From positions 1,054,001 through 1,118,000 of the forward strand of contig NZ_VFON01000001.1 in assembly GCF_006716085.1 (NCBI RefSeq): a DNA stretch of 64,000 nt, written 5' to 3'. Source of the stretch: Leucobacter komagatae (lineage in GTDB: Bacteria > Actinomycetota > Actinomycetes > Actinomycetales > Microbacteriaceae). A program made the translations under genes and the position numbers. Under the pieces are notes generated by a model. That model searched no databases. It saw only the letters and a list, made by a program, of their open reading frames with translations, and was not told the DNA's origin. Below, one piece after another: positions 14,770-21,936 of this stretch (within the stretch, counting starts at the first letter, position 1; every line of letters begins with the position of its first letter).

Positions 14770-14806
14770 TGTATTTAGAATTCTTCGCTGAGGCGCCCGA
14801 GTTTGG
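14769..14806 (+). other. attR of the serine-integrase element
   Basis: Element arm TTGTATTTA (14769-14777) ends 13.5 bp from the centre of GA at 14790-14791, after which comM resumes with ggcgcccgag. Together with attL this defines the crossover. The outer arm bases beyond 9 bp are only partly symmetric. Confidence 0.85.
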
Positions 14807-15407
14807 GCGCGTCGTACTCGATGACCTACGGGAGCCGCTTGAAGCCGGCACGGTGACAATCTCTCGCGCGCGACTCCACGCGACACTTCCCGCACGGCTG
14901 CAGCTCGTGCTCGCGGCAAACCCCTGCCCGTGCGGCATGTCGGGCTCGCCAGAGACCGCGCTTGCGTGCACGTGTACGCCGCACACCCGGGTCCGGTACC
15001 TTGGCAGGCTCTCGGGGCCGCTCACCGACCGAATTGACCTGCGTTTGAGGGTACACCGTGTGAGCACTGTGCTCGCCGCCCAGCGCGCTGAGCACGCGTC
15101 GGCGACGAGCGCGACGCTTCGCGCACGGGTCAGTGAGGCTCGGGGCCGCGCAGCCGCGCGGCTCGCCGGGACCCCCTGGCAGCTCAACGGCGAAGTCCCC
15201 GGAGAATGGCTACGTGGCGACGAGATGCGCCTCCCAGGGCTCACGACCCGAGCCATCGACCGGGCACTGTCGATCGGGGCGCTCACCGTGCGAGGTTACG
15301 ACAGGATCTTGCGTGTGGCGTGGTCGATCGCCGACCTTGCCGGCATGCCACAGCCCGGGCGGGACGAACTCGCGCAGGCGCTCACGCTACGAGGAGCCAC
15401 GCCATGA
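14790..15407 (+). pseudogene. comM: ComM, 3' fragment downstream of the element
   Basis: These 205 codons are the remainder of ComM: EAPEFG completing Walker B (LDEAPEF in the intact protein), the LREPLEAGTVTISR sensor region, LVLAANPCPCG, the CxC...C cluster (CTCTPHTRVRYLGRLSGPLTDRID) and the C-terminal helical domain. The open frame extends upstream into element DNA to 14610 but has no ComM character there. The stop overlaps the dprA ATG by four bases, so continued translation of this fragment may still matter for DprA synthesis. The gene is repairable by excision, since the sequence joins in frame without loss. Confidence 0.93.
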
Positions 15408-16699
15408 CCGCGAGACTCGACAGCGAAACGCTCCCCCTCGTGACCGCGCTCGGCGGCGAGCGCGACCTCTCGGAGCGCGACACTGCAGAGGTGTTTGCGC
15501 GAGTGGTCTGGTCAAGGCTCGCTGAGCCCGGGGACGCGACGGCAGGCACGCTCGTCACTGCAGTTGGGGCGGCTCACGCGCTCAAGCTCCTCGGCACGGC
15601 ACGCCCAGCCCGCGCGGCCGCGGAGGCGCTCGCAGCGGTCTCCGTCGCCGAGATCGGTAGCGACCCCGCGCTGTCGCAGCGTCAGCTGGCGGCCGGCGTC
15701 AAGCGCTGGTTACCGCGGCTCGACCGCTCCGCAACGGTGCAGGACCTAGCGACGGCCGCGTCGCTAGGGATGCGGTTCGTCACCCCCGGGTGCCCGGACT
15801 GGCCTCGGCAACTCGACGACCTCGGCGCACACGCACCTCACGGGCTGTGGGTGCGTGGTCAGGTCCCCCTGCTGAGCGAGGCGGCGCTGGCCGTCGTCGG
15901 GGCGCGCGCCTGCACCGGCTATGGCAGCCATGTCACGACGGACCTCACCGCCGCTGCGGCGAGCGCCGGGTTCAGCATCGTCTCTGGGGCGGCATACGGC
16001 GTCGACGCCGTTGCCCACCGCACGGCGCTGGCGATGGATGTTTCGACGGTGGCCGTGCTCGCGGGTGGCGCCGACCGACCGTACCCGGCGTCTCACGATC
16101 AGTTGATTTCACGCATCGCCGACCGGGGTGCCGTGTGCTCGGAGCTCGTGCCAGGGGCTGCCCCGACCCGGTGGCGTTTCCTGCAGCGCAATCGACTGAT
16201 CGCCGCGCTCTCCCGGGCGGTGTTGGTGACTGAGGCGGGCGTTCGGTCGGGCACGTTGAACACCGCGGGCCACGCGGCCGAGCTGGGCCGTGCGCTGGGC
16301 GCGGTTCCCGGCCCCGTCACGTCCGCGGCTTCGGCCGGCTGCCACAGGCTCGTCCGCGAGTACAACGCGTCGCTTATCACCAGCGGGTCGGAGGTGCTTG
16401 AACTATTGGATGCCCAGGCTGACGGTGGCTTCGGGGCCACGGACACTGCGGCTGTGGCGGGCGGCGGTGCCGCAGAAGACGCCGCCGGCGAGGATCGGCA
16501 GCCGCCACTCCACCTTCGAGTGCTCGACGCCCTACCACTCAGGGGCGGGCGCCTGGCCTGCGACGTGGCCGCGCGGGCTGGGATCACGCGCGAGGAGGCG
16601 CTGCGCACGCTTGCCGAGCTCGAGTTACTCGGGTACGTGGCGCAACCGGCGGAACCGGGAGGTGGCGAACCGGTATGGCGGCTACTTCGGCGCGCGTAG
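15404..16699 (+). CDS. dprA: DNA-processing protein DprA
   Basis: DprA binds incoming single-stranded DNA during transformation and loads RecA. The 431-aa protein shows the extended Rossmann fold: VVGARACTGYGSHVTTDL (residues about 165-182), SGAAYGVDAVAH, AVLAGGADRPYP, GAVCSELVPG, RFLQRNRLIAALS and VTEAGVRSGTLNTA. A C-terminal winged-helix domain (LACDVAARAGITREEALRTLAELELLGYV in outline) follows. The ATG overlaps the comM stop. Because the element separates it from the yraN-comM promoter, its transcription now probably depends on a promoter within or beyond the element. Confidence 0.95.
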   Translation: MTARLDSETLPLVTALGGERDLSERDTAEVFARVVWSRLAEPGDATAGTLVTAVGAAHALKLLGTARPARAAAEALAAVSVAEIGSDPALSQRQLAAGVKRWLPRLDRSATVQDLATAASLGMRFVTPGCPDWPRQLDDLGAHAPHGLWVRGQVPLLSEAALAVVGARACTGYGSHVTTDLTAAAASAGFSIVSGAAYGVDAVAHRTALAMDVSTVAVLAGGADRPYPASHDQLISRIADRGAVCSELVPGAAPTRWRFLQRNRLIAALSRAVLVTEAGVRSGTLNTAGHAAELGRALGAVPGPVTSAASAGCHRLVREYNASLITSGSEVLELLDAQADGGFGATDTAAVAGGGAAEDAAGEDRQPPLHLRVLDALPLRGGRLACDVAARAGITREEALRTLAELELLGYVAQPAEPGGGEPVWRLLRRA

Positions 16700-16783
16700 C
16701 CGCTCGCCAGCGTGGTGGCCGCTAGCCAGCGCAATTGAGCGGGTGGGCACCCCTTTGTGACGCGTATCGGCGACAATAGGGAT

Positions 16784-17770
16784 ATGAGGATCACGGATGC
16801 CGCCACAGCGTTCCTCGAAGCTGCCCGCTTGGAGTTCGGGTATTCCGACCACACGATCCGCTCGTACCGGCGAGACCTCTTGGGGCTCTCAGACTTTGCG
16901 ACCGAGCAGGGTGTTACCGAGGTTGAGGGCATCGACCTCGAGCTCCTGCGCTCGTGGCTGTGGGAGCGGCAGCAACAGGGGCTCGCCGCGTCAACGATCG
17001 CCCGGAACGTTGCGACGGTGAAGTCGTTTGGTTCGTGGCTTGAGGCTCGGAGTGTGCTCCCGGGTAACCCGGCCTCGCGTTTGCGTACGCCGCGCGTACC
17101 TAAGCCGCTCCCCCGCGTGCTCAGTCAGGAACAGATGTCGCGCGTCCTTGAGCGCGCCGCCGCCCGAGCAGCGGATGGCGCCCCCGAGCACCTCAGAGAC
17201 CACGCCGTGCTCGAGCTGCTCTATTCTTCCGCGCTGCGCGTGTCAGAACTCACGTCTCTTCCCGTCTCGGGGTTCAATCGCCGCGACCTCACCGTGCGCG
17301 TGACGGGAAAGGGAGACAAGGAGCGCGTCGTTCCGCTTGGCGCCCCAGCTGCCAGGGCGCTTGAACGCTATCTCATGGGGGGTCGCGAGGCGCTACTCGC
17401 CCGGCGGGAAGACGCGGCTGCGAGCCCGGCAGCGGGCCAGGCCGCCGGCTCCGCCCCCAATAGGCGCGCGCGCCGAGTAGCCGTGCAGCCGAGCGAGCTC
17501 TTCATCGGCAACCGGAACGGCACCCCACTCAACGCGAGCTCGGTGTACCGTCTGGTCTCCCGCGAGCTTGAACAAGAGCCCGGCGGAGGCCCGAGCGGGC
17601 CGCACACCCTGCGGCACACCGCGGCAACGCACCTGCTCGATGGCGGCGCCGATTTGCGCGTGGTGCAGGAGATGCTTGGCCACTCAAGCCTGTCAAGCAC
17701 GCAGGTCTACACCCACGTCTCGATGGAGCGGCTTGCCGCGACCTACCGGCAGGCACACCCGCGCGCGTAG
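16784..17770 (+). CDS. xerC: Site-specific tyrosine recombinase XerC
   Basis: XerC with XerD resolves chromosome dimers at dif. All catalytic residues are present: R152 (SALRVSEL), K176 (GKGDKER), H274 and R277 (PHTLRHTAAT), H300 (LGHSS) and nucleophile Y309 (QVYTHVS). The 328-aa protein carries an unusual 25-30 residue Ala/Arg-rich insert (about 208-235) between the K motif and the C-terminal part. I chose ATG 16784; the frame extends to GTG 16757 without supporting conservation. Neighbours dprA and an M23 peptidase match the known actinobacterial order. It is chromosomal and unrelated to the comM element. Confidence 0.92.
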   Translation: MRITDAATAFLEAARLEFGYSDHTIRSYRRDLLGLSDFATEQGVTEVEGIDLELLRSWLWERQQQGLAASTIARNVATVKSFGSWLEARSVLPGNPASRLRTPRVPKPLPRVLSQEQMSRVLERAAARAADGAPEHLRDHAVLELLYSSALRVSELTSLPVSGFNRRDLTVRVTGKGDKERVVPLGAPAARALERYLMGGREALLARREDAAASPAAGQAAGSAPNRRARRVAVQPSELFIGNRNGTPLNASSVYRLVSRELEQEPGGGPSGPHTLRHTAATHLLDGGADLRVVQEMLGHSSLSSTQVYTHVSMERLAATYRQAHPRA

Positions 17771-17775
17771 GGGCC

Positions 17776-18369
17776 TCACCAGGGCAGAAGTACCGGTTTT
17801 CCGAAGAAGTAGCGCAACGGGTTCACGTATGCACCGTCAACCCGCACGCCCAGGTGCACGCATTCGGCGAAGCAGTGTCCACCTTCAGACATCTCTCCGA
17901 TGAGTTGCCCGCGGCGCAGGCTGTCGCCTTCAGCGAGGCTGTCTTCGCCTTGCACGACTGGCTCGAGCGACACGACTGTGCGCGAGTCAACCCGAATCGA
18001 GATCAGGTGCCTGTCGGCGACCCTGCCAACGAAGCTGACGACGCCACCCGTGGGCGCGTAGACGGAATCGCCCGGTAGCGCGGGAAGGTCGATGCCTCGG
18101 TGCCCCGCCGTGTACGGAGTGGGCGGCGGCCGGTACGGCCCTGACACATCGAGTGGTCGCTCAAGTGGCGGTTTCCAAGGGCCCTCGGGGGTTTGCACCG
18201 AGATCATTTGGCCCTCGGAAACGTTCGCCGTCGGGGGTGCGAGCGGAGGGTAGGCGGCGGGCACCGTTAACGCCGCTAGCACCGTCACCCCCACCAGCGC
18301 CACGCACAATGGGCCCAACGCGCCAAGCCTGCGCAACGCGCCAAGCCTGCGCCGAGTTCGAGTATCCAT
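17776..18369 (-). CDS. M23-family (LytM-like) peptidase, membrane-anchored or secreted
   Basis: The 197-aa protein has an N-terminal hydrophobic segment (residues about 18-40) and a LytM domain in the outer compartment. Visible zinc-site residues are H90 and D94 (GHRGIDLP) and H172 (ECVHLGV). The first His of the usual HxH pair is Cys170, a variation I recall for the actinobacterial homologues beside rpsB. Such proteins cleave or bind peptidoglycan; activity here is uncertain because of that substitution. It converges on xerC with five bases between stops. Context matches the rpsB-xerC region of other Actinobacteria. Confidence 0.88.
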   Translation of the reverse strand: MDTRTRRRLGALRRLGALGPLCVALVGVTVLAALTVPAAYPPLAPPTANVSEGQMISVQTPEGPWKPPLERPLDVSGPYRPPPTPYTAGHRGIDLPALPGDSVYAPTGGVVSFVGRVADRHLISIRVDSRTVVSLEPVVQGEDSLAEGDSLRRGQLIGEMSEGGHCFAECVHLGVRVDGAYVNPLRYFFGKPVLLPW

Positions 18370-18477
18370 GCGCCAAGTGTCGCCGCGGCGCCGGGCGTGC
18401 GCGCGACCGAAGCCAGCGACGTGGAGAACTCGCCGCCGCGGGCGCAGGCGAGAGCTCTTGTGAGCGGCGCTCTCCTG

Positions 18478-19263
18478 CTACTTGCTCAGAAGGTCAAGGT
18501 CGCGTTCGATGTCGCGCGCGGTCTGCAACAGTAGCGGAAGGTGGTGGTCGATGAGCGTCTCGGTCGGCCCGGCGCTTGTGCTCGTCGATACGTTCACCGC
18601 GGCAGCAACGCGCCCATCACGCCCGCGAACGGGAGCGGCGATCGACCGCAGCCCGACCTCAAGCTCCCCGTCGACAAGCGCCCAGCCCTGGGCTCGCACG
18701 CGCTCGAGCTCGGCGTTTAGTTCGGCTGGAGACGTCAGCGTGCGTTCGGTGAGGCGCGCGAGGTCGGCTCCTGCGAGCAGCCGGTCACGATCGGAAGAAG
18801 GCAAGTCGCTGACGAGCACGCGGCCCATGCTCGTCGCGTGCGCGGGGAACCGGGTACCGATCGTGATGCCGACAGTCATGATGCGCCGTGTTGGCACGCG
18901 CGCAACGTAGACGATGTCTGCGTCAGAGAGCACTGCGGCCGAGACCGACTCCTCGAGCGCGTGCGACAGCTTCTCAAGGTGCGGCTGCATCATTTCGGGC
19001 AGCGAGAGCGCAGATAGGTAGCTGAAGCCGAGTTCGAGCACGCGTGGAGTGAGCGCAAACAACCGACCGTCTGTGCGGACGTAGCCAAGGGTCTGCAGTG
19101 TTCTCAGGAAACGCCGAGACGCAGCCGCGGGGATGCCGACTCGCTTCGATACCTCGGTGAGCGTCAGCTCGGGGTTCTCGACATCGAACGCGCGAATGAC
19201 AGCAAGGCCCCGCGCAAACGACTGGACGTAGTCGCTGCCCTCAGCCGAGTCTTCGTTACTCAT
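18478..19263 (-). CDS. IclR-family regulator (PcaR/PcaU-like)
   Basis: This 261-aa protein has an N-terminal winged HTH (QSFARGLAVIRAFD, then LTEVSKRVGIPAAASRRFLRTLQTLGYV) and the IclR effector domain (DIVYVARVPTRRIMTVGITIGTRFPAHATSMGRVLVSDL). The pattern is closest in memory to regulators of the beta-ketoadipate pathway. I start at ATG 19263; the frame extends to 19329 but would overlap the thiolase gene. It is the last gene of the leftward catabolic train and 31 bases behind the thiolase, so it is probably the local regulator responding to a pathway acid. Confidence 0.9.
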   Translation of the reverse strand: MSNEDSAEGSDYVQSFARGLAVIRAFDVENPELTLTEVSKRVGIPAAASRRFLRTLQTLGYVRTDGRLFALTPRVLELGFSYLSALSLPEMMQPHLEKLSHALEESVSAAVLSDADIVYVARVPTRRIMTVGITIGTRFPAHATSMGRVLVSDLPSSDRDRLLAGADLARLTERTLTSPAELNAELERVRAQGWALVDGELEVGLRSIAAPVRGRDGRVAAAVNVSTSTSAGPTETLIDHHLPLLLQTARDIERDLDLLSK

Positions 19264-19294
19264 ACCCCCATTCTGCCGGTCTGCCGCGAAGATG

Positions 19295-20464
19295 TCAGCG
19301 TTCGAGCACAATAGCGAGTCCCTGACCAACCCCGATGCAGATCGCTACAACAGCAACCCCGCTACCTCGGCGCGCGAGTTCGTGTGCCGCACGCGCGACG
19401 ATACGGCCGCCCGACGCGCCAAGTGGGTGTCCGATCGCGAGCGCACCGCCGTGTACGTTGAGGCGCGCCGGATCGAGGTCTGGCCAGCCCACAAGACACG
19501 CGAGCGCCTGTGAAGCAAACGCCTCGTTGAGTTCAACGAAGTCGACATCTGCCCACGACCTGCCCGCGCGAGCGAGCGCCCGGTTCGCCGCTTCGATGGG
19601 GGCGGTCGGGAAGTCCTGTGGGTCGACGCCGTGCGCCGCCCGCGCGGTAATCCGTGCGAGCGGTTCGGCGTCGAGCGCGCCCTCGCGCCCGAGCAGCACG
19701 GCAGAGGCACCGTCGTTGATCGACGACGAATTCCCAGCGGTCACGCTGCCGTCGGATGCGAACAACGGGCGGAGCGCGGCGAGCTTCTCGGCTGAAGTGT
19801 CGTCACGGATCCCCTCATCACGAATGAGCTCGTATCCGGGCACCTGGACGATCTCGCGTTCAAACGCGCCGCCTGCCCACCCGGCCGCGGCGAGGGCGTG
19901 CGACCGAGCTGCGAACGCATCTTGCGCTTCCCTGCTGATGCCCCACTCCCGCGCTGTCCGTTCAGCGGCTTCACCATTCGAGATCGTCCACTCATCCGGG
20001 AACTTCGGGTTCACCATCCGCCAACCGATGCTCGTGTTCCAGGCTGTCTGGTTGCCAACGGCGGGCCAGGGCTTCGCTGATTTCTCAATCACGAATGGCG
20101 CGCGACTCATCGACTCAACCCCGCCAGTGAGCACGAGCTCAGCGTCGCCGCATTCAATTGCGCGCGCCCCTTGAATCACGGCTTCAAGCGAGGACGCGCA
20201 GAGCCTGTTCACAGTGACACCTGTGACAGTCGTCGGGAATCCCGCGAGCAGCGCGCCGAAGCGCGCGACGTTGCGGTTGTCTTCCCCCGCCTGATTCGCG
20301 TCGCCGAAGACGACGTCGGCGACGCGGGCGGGGTCGACTCCGGCCCTGTCAACGGCCGCACGCATCACGACCGCAGCGAGGTCATCGGGTCGGACCCCAG
20401 AGAGCCCGCCACCTGCGCGGCCAAACGGGGTGCGTACGGCGTCAAAGATGTGAGTTGTTTCCAT
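19295..20464 (-). CDS. Thiolase, 3-oxoadipyl-CoA thiolase type (PcaF-like)
   Basis: The 389-aa enzyme would cleave a 3-oxoacyl-CoA with CoA to release acetyl-CoA. Nucleophile Cys89 (VNRLCASSLEAV), the His in GGALAIGHPLGASGGR and the second Cys in AICIGVGQG are all present. The N-terminal FGDANQAGEDNRNVAR motif is characteristic of PcaF/PaaJ thiolases rather than acetoacetyl-CoA thiolases. ATG 20464 is chosen because AGGA lies ten bases upstream; the frame is open 20 codons further. Its immediate neighbours, both subunits of a 3-oxoacid CoA-transferase, give the standard 3-oxoadipate end route, although no aromatic ring-cleavage genes are nearby. Confidence 0.9.
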   Translation of the reverse strand: METTHIFDAVRTPFGRAGGGLSGVRPDDLAAVVMRAAVDRAGVDPARVADVVFGDANQAGEDNRNVARFGALLAGFPTTVTGVTVNRLCASSLEAVIQGARAIECGDAELVLTGGVESMSRAPFVIEKSAKPWPAVGNQTAWNTSIGWRMVNPKFPDEWTISNGEAAERTAREWGISREAQDAFAARSHALAAAGWAGGAFEREIVQVPGYELIRDEGIRDDTSAEKLAALRPLFASDGSVTAGNSSSINDGASAVLLGREGALDAEPLARITARAAHGVDPQDFPTAPIEAANRALARAGRSWADVDFVELNEAFASQALACLVGWPDLDPARLNVHGGALAIGHPLGASGGRIVARAAHELARRGSGVAVVAICIGVGQGLAIVLER

Positions 20465-20537
20465 CTGCTGCGTTCCTGTCATTGGTGGGAGTGTGAGCCG
20501 AGCATCGGCACCACACGCGGTCATCGTTGAGCTGCGG

Positions 20538-21179
20538 CTAAACCGTCACGAGGTCCAGTCCGGTGAGTTCTGCGAGCCCCGCGACGGTGTTGTCCCCGAA
20601 CAGCTCACGCACCGCGAACCCCGCCTCTGTGACGTCGAACACGGCGTGGTCGGTGTAGACCCGGGTCACGCAGCCAACCCCGGTCAGTGGGTAGTTGCAC
20701 TGCTGCACAAGTTTCGGGGTGCCCTGCTTCGTCAACAGGTCGGTCATGACGTAGACAGATTTCGCGCCAATCGCGAGGTCCATCGCGCCACCAATCGCGG
20801 GGATCGCGTCGGGCGCGCCCGTCGACCAGTTCGCGAGGTCACCGTTCTCGGCAACCTGGAAGGCGCCAAGCACGCACACGTCGAGGTGACCGCCGCGCAT
20901 CATCGCGAAGGAGTCAGCGTGATGGAAATACGAGGCCCCCGGCACCGCCGTAACGGGCTGCTTCCCCGCGTTGATGAGGTCAGGGTCGATGCGTGCTGGC
21001 TCCGGCGCTCCGCCCATCCCGAGCATTCCGTTCTCGGTGTGCAGGATGATTTCGCGATCCCTCGGCAGGTAGTTCGCGACGAGCGTTGGCGCGCCGATCC
21101 CGAGGTTCACGTATGCGCCGTCGGGGATGTCAAGGGCAATCTTTGCGGCGAGGTCTTGCCTGCTAATTCGCGAGTGCAT
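20538..21179 (-). CDS. 3-oxoacid CoA-transferase, subunit B
   Basis: This is the beta subunit of a family I CoA-transferase, moving CoA from succinyl-CoA to a 3-oxo acid. The catalytic glutamate is E49 in ILHTENGMLGMGG, following the oxyanion-type NLGIGAPTLVANY. The length (213 aa) is normal for PcaJ/ScoB. The start overlaps the end of subunit A by 17 bases, and the pair precedes the thiolase. Substrate could be 3-oxoadipate or acetoacetate; the PcaF-like thiolase favours the former. Confidence 0.92.
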   Translation of the reverse strand: MHSRISRQDLAAKIALDIPDGAYVNLGIGAPTLVANYLPRDREIILHTENGMLGMGGAPEPARIDPDLINAGKQPVTAVPGASYFHHADSFAMMRGGHLDVCVLGAFQVAENGDLANWSTGAPDAIPAIGGAMDLAIGAKSVYVMTDLLTKQGTPKLVQQCNYPLTGVGCVTRVYTDHAVFDVTEAGFAVRELFGDNTVAGLAELTGLDLVTV

Positions 21180-21936
21180 CTGCGGGCTCCTTCGTGTCGT
21201 GTCCGGGCGCGGGAAGCGGGACCCCGTCGATGTCGACGCCGCCAGCGAACTCGCCGCCGCGCAGCCACTCGCGCTCGCCGAGCGCGACGACCCGGTCGAC
21301 GAAGATTCCCGGCGTCACAACCGCCTCCGGGTCGAGCGCGCCCAAGGGCACAATCTCATCAACTTGAGCGATCGACACGGTTGCAGCAGCAGCCATGATC
21401 GGGCCGAAGTTTCGTGCGGTCTCACGGTAGACAACGTTGCCCCAGCGGTCAGCTGAGAGGCCACTGATGAGTGCGAAATCAGCACGGATCGGGTACTCAA
21501 GCAAGTACGTTCGGCCGCCGATCTCACGGGTCTCCCGGCCCTCGGCGAGTTCGGTGCCGACCGCTGTTGGCGAGTAGAACGCTCCCACCCCCGCGCCTGC
21601 CGCGCGGATGCGCTCAGCGAGATTGCCCTGCGGCACGAGTTCGAGCTCAAGCTCACCTGACCGGTAGAGCCTGTCAAAGACCCACGAGTCGTGCTGCCGT
21701 GGGAACGAGCAGATGATCTTCCGCACCCGCCCTGTTGCAAGAAGCGCGGCGAGCCCAACGTCGCCGTTCCCCGCGTTGTTATTCACAACGGTAAGGTCTT
21801 TCGCCCCCTGGTCAATGAGGGCGTCGATGAGTTCTACGGGCTGCCCAGCGCGGCCGAAGCCGCCAATCATCACCGTTGCGCCGTCAAAGATGCCCGAGAC
21901 CGCGTCAGCGACCGTAGGTACTGTCTTGTCAATCAT
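21163..21936 (-). CDS. 3-oxoacid CoA-transferase, subunit A
   Basis: The alpha subunit (257 aa) of the same family I CoA-transferase. It opens MIDKTVPTVADAVSGIFDG, and the CoA-binding GGFGRAGQPVELIDALI and NNNAGNGDVGLAALL motifs are clear, as is the conserved ELVPQGNLAERIRAAGAGVGAFY. It is coupled to the upstream M81 gene by a 4-bp overlap and to subunit B by a 17-bp overlap, so the two subunits should be made in balance. Confidence 0.92.
   Translation of the reverse strand: MIDKTVPTVADAVSGIFDGATVMIGGFGRAGQPVELIDALIDQGAKDLTVVNNNAGNGDVGLAALLATGRVRKIICSFPRQHDSWVFDRLYRSGELELELVPQGNLAERIRAAGAGVGAFYSPTAVGTELAEGRETREIGGRTYLLEYPIRADFALISGLSADRWGNVVYRETARNFGPIMAAAATVSIAQVDEIVPLGALDPEAVVTPGIFVDRVVALGEREWLRGGEFAGGVDIDGVPLPAPGHDTKEPADALAN

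Larger units (their letters stand above)
3234..14791. mobile_element. 11.56 kb phage-satellite-like element integrated in comM
   Basis: Bounded by GA dinucleotides at 3234-3235 and 14790-14791, the element interrupts comM inside the codon for the Walker B glutamate. From left to right it encodes a capsid protein, two zinc-motif proteins, a small unknown, an HTH protein, a primase-polymerase, a D5/P4-type helicase, an origin-like AT-rich island, two small proteins, a small serine recombinase, a leftward XRE/HEPN pair, small unknowns and a leftward large serine integrase. Its composition is visibly less GC-rich than the flanks. No portal, protease, large terminase, tail or lysis gene is visible, so it could not form particles alone. 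That combination fits a phage satellite; a decayed prophage is the main alternative. Confidence 0.9.

Noticed and set aside
3234..14791. Complete inducible prophage in comM
   Set aside because: Only a capsid-like gene and replication/integration genes are visible; portal, large terminase, tail and lysis genes are missing and there is no gap large enough to hide them.
17776..18369. Active LytM endopeptidase assignment
   Set aside because: The first His of the HxH motif is Cys170, so I keep only the family name and leave activity open.
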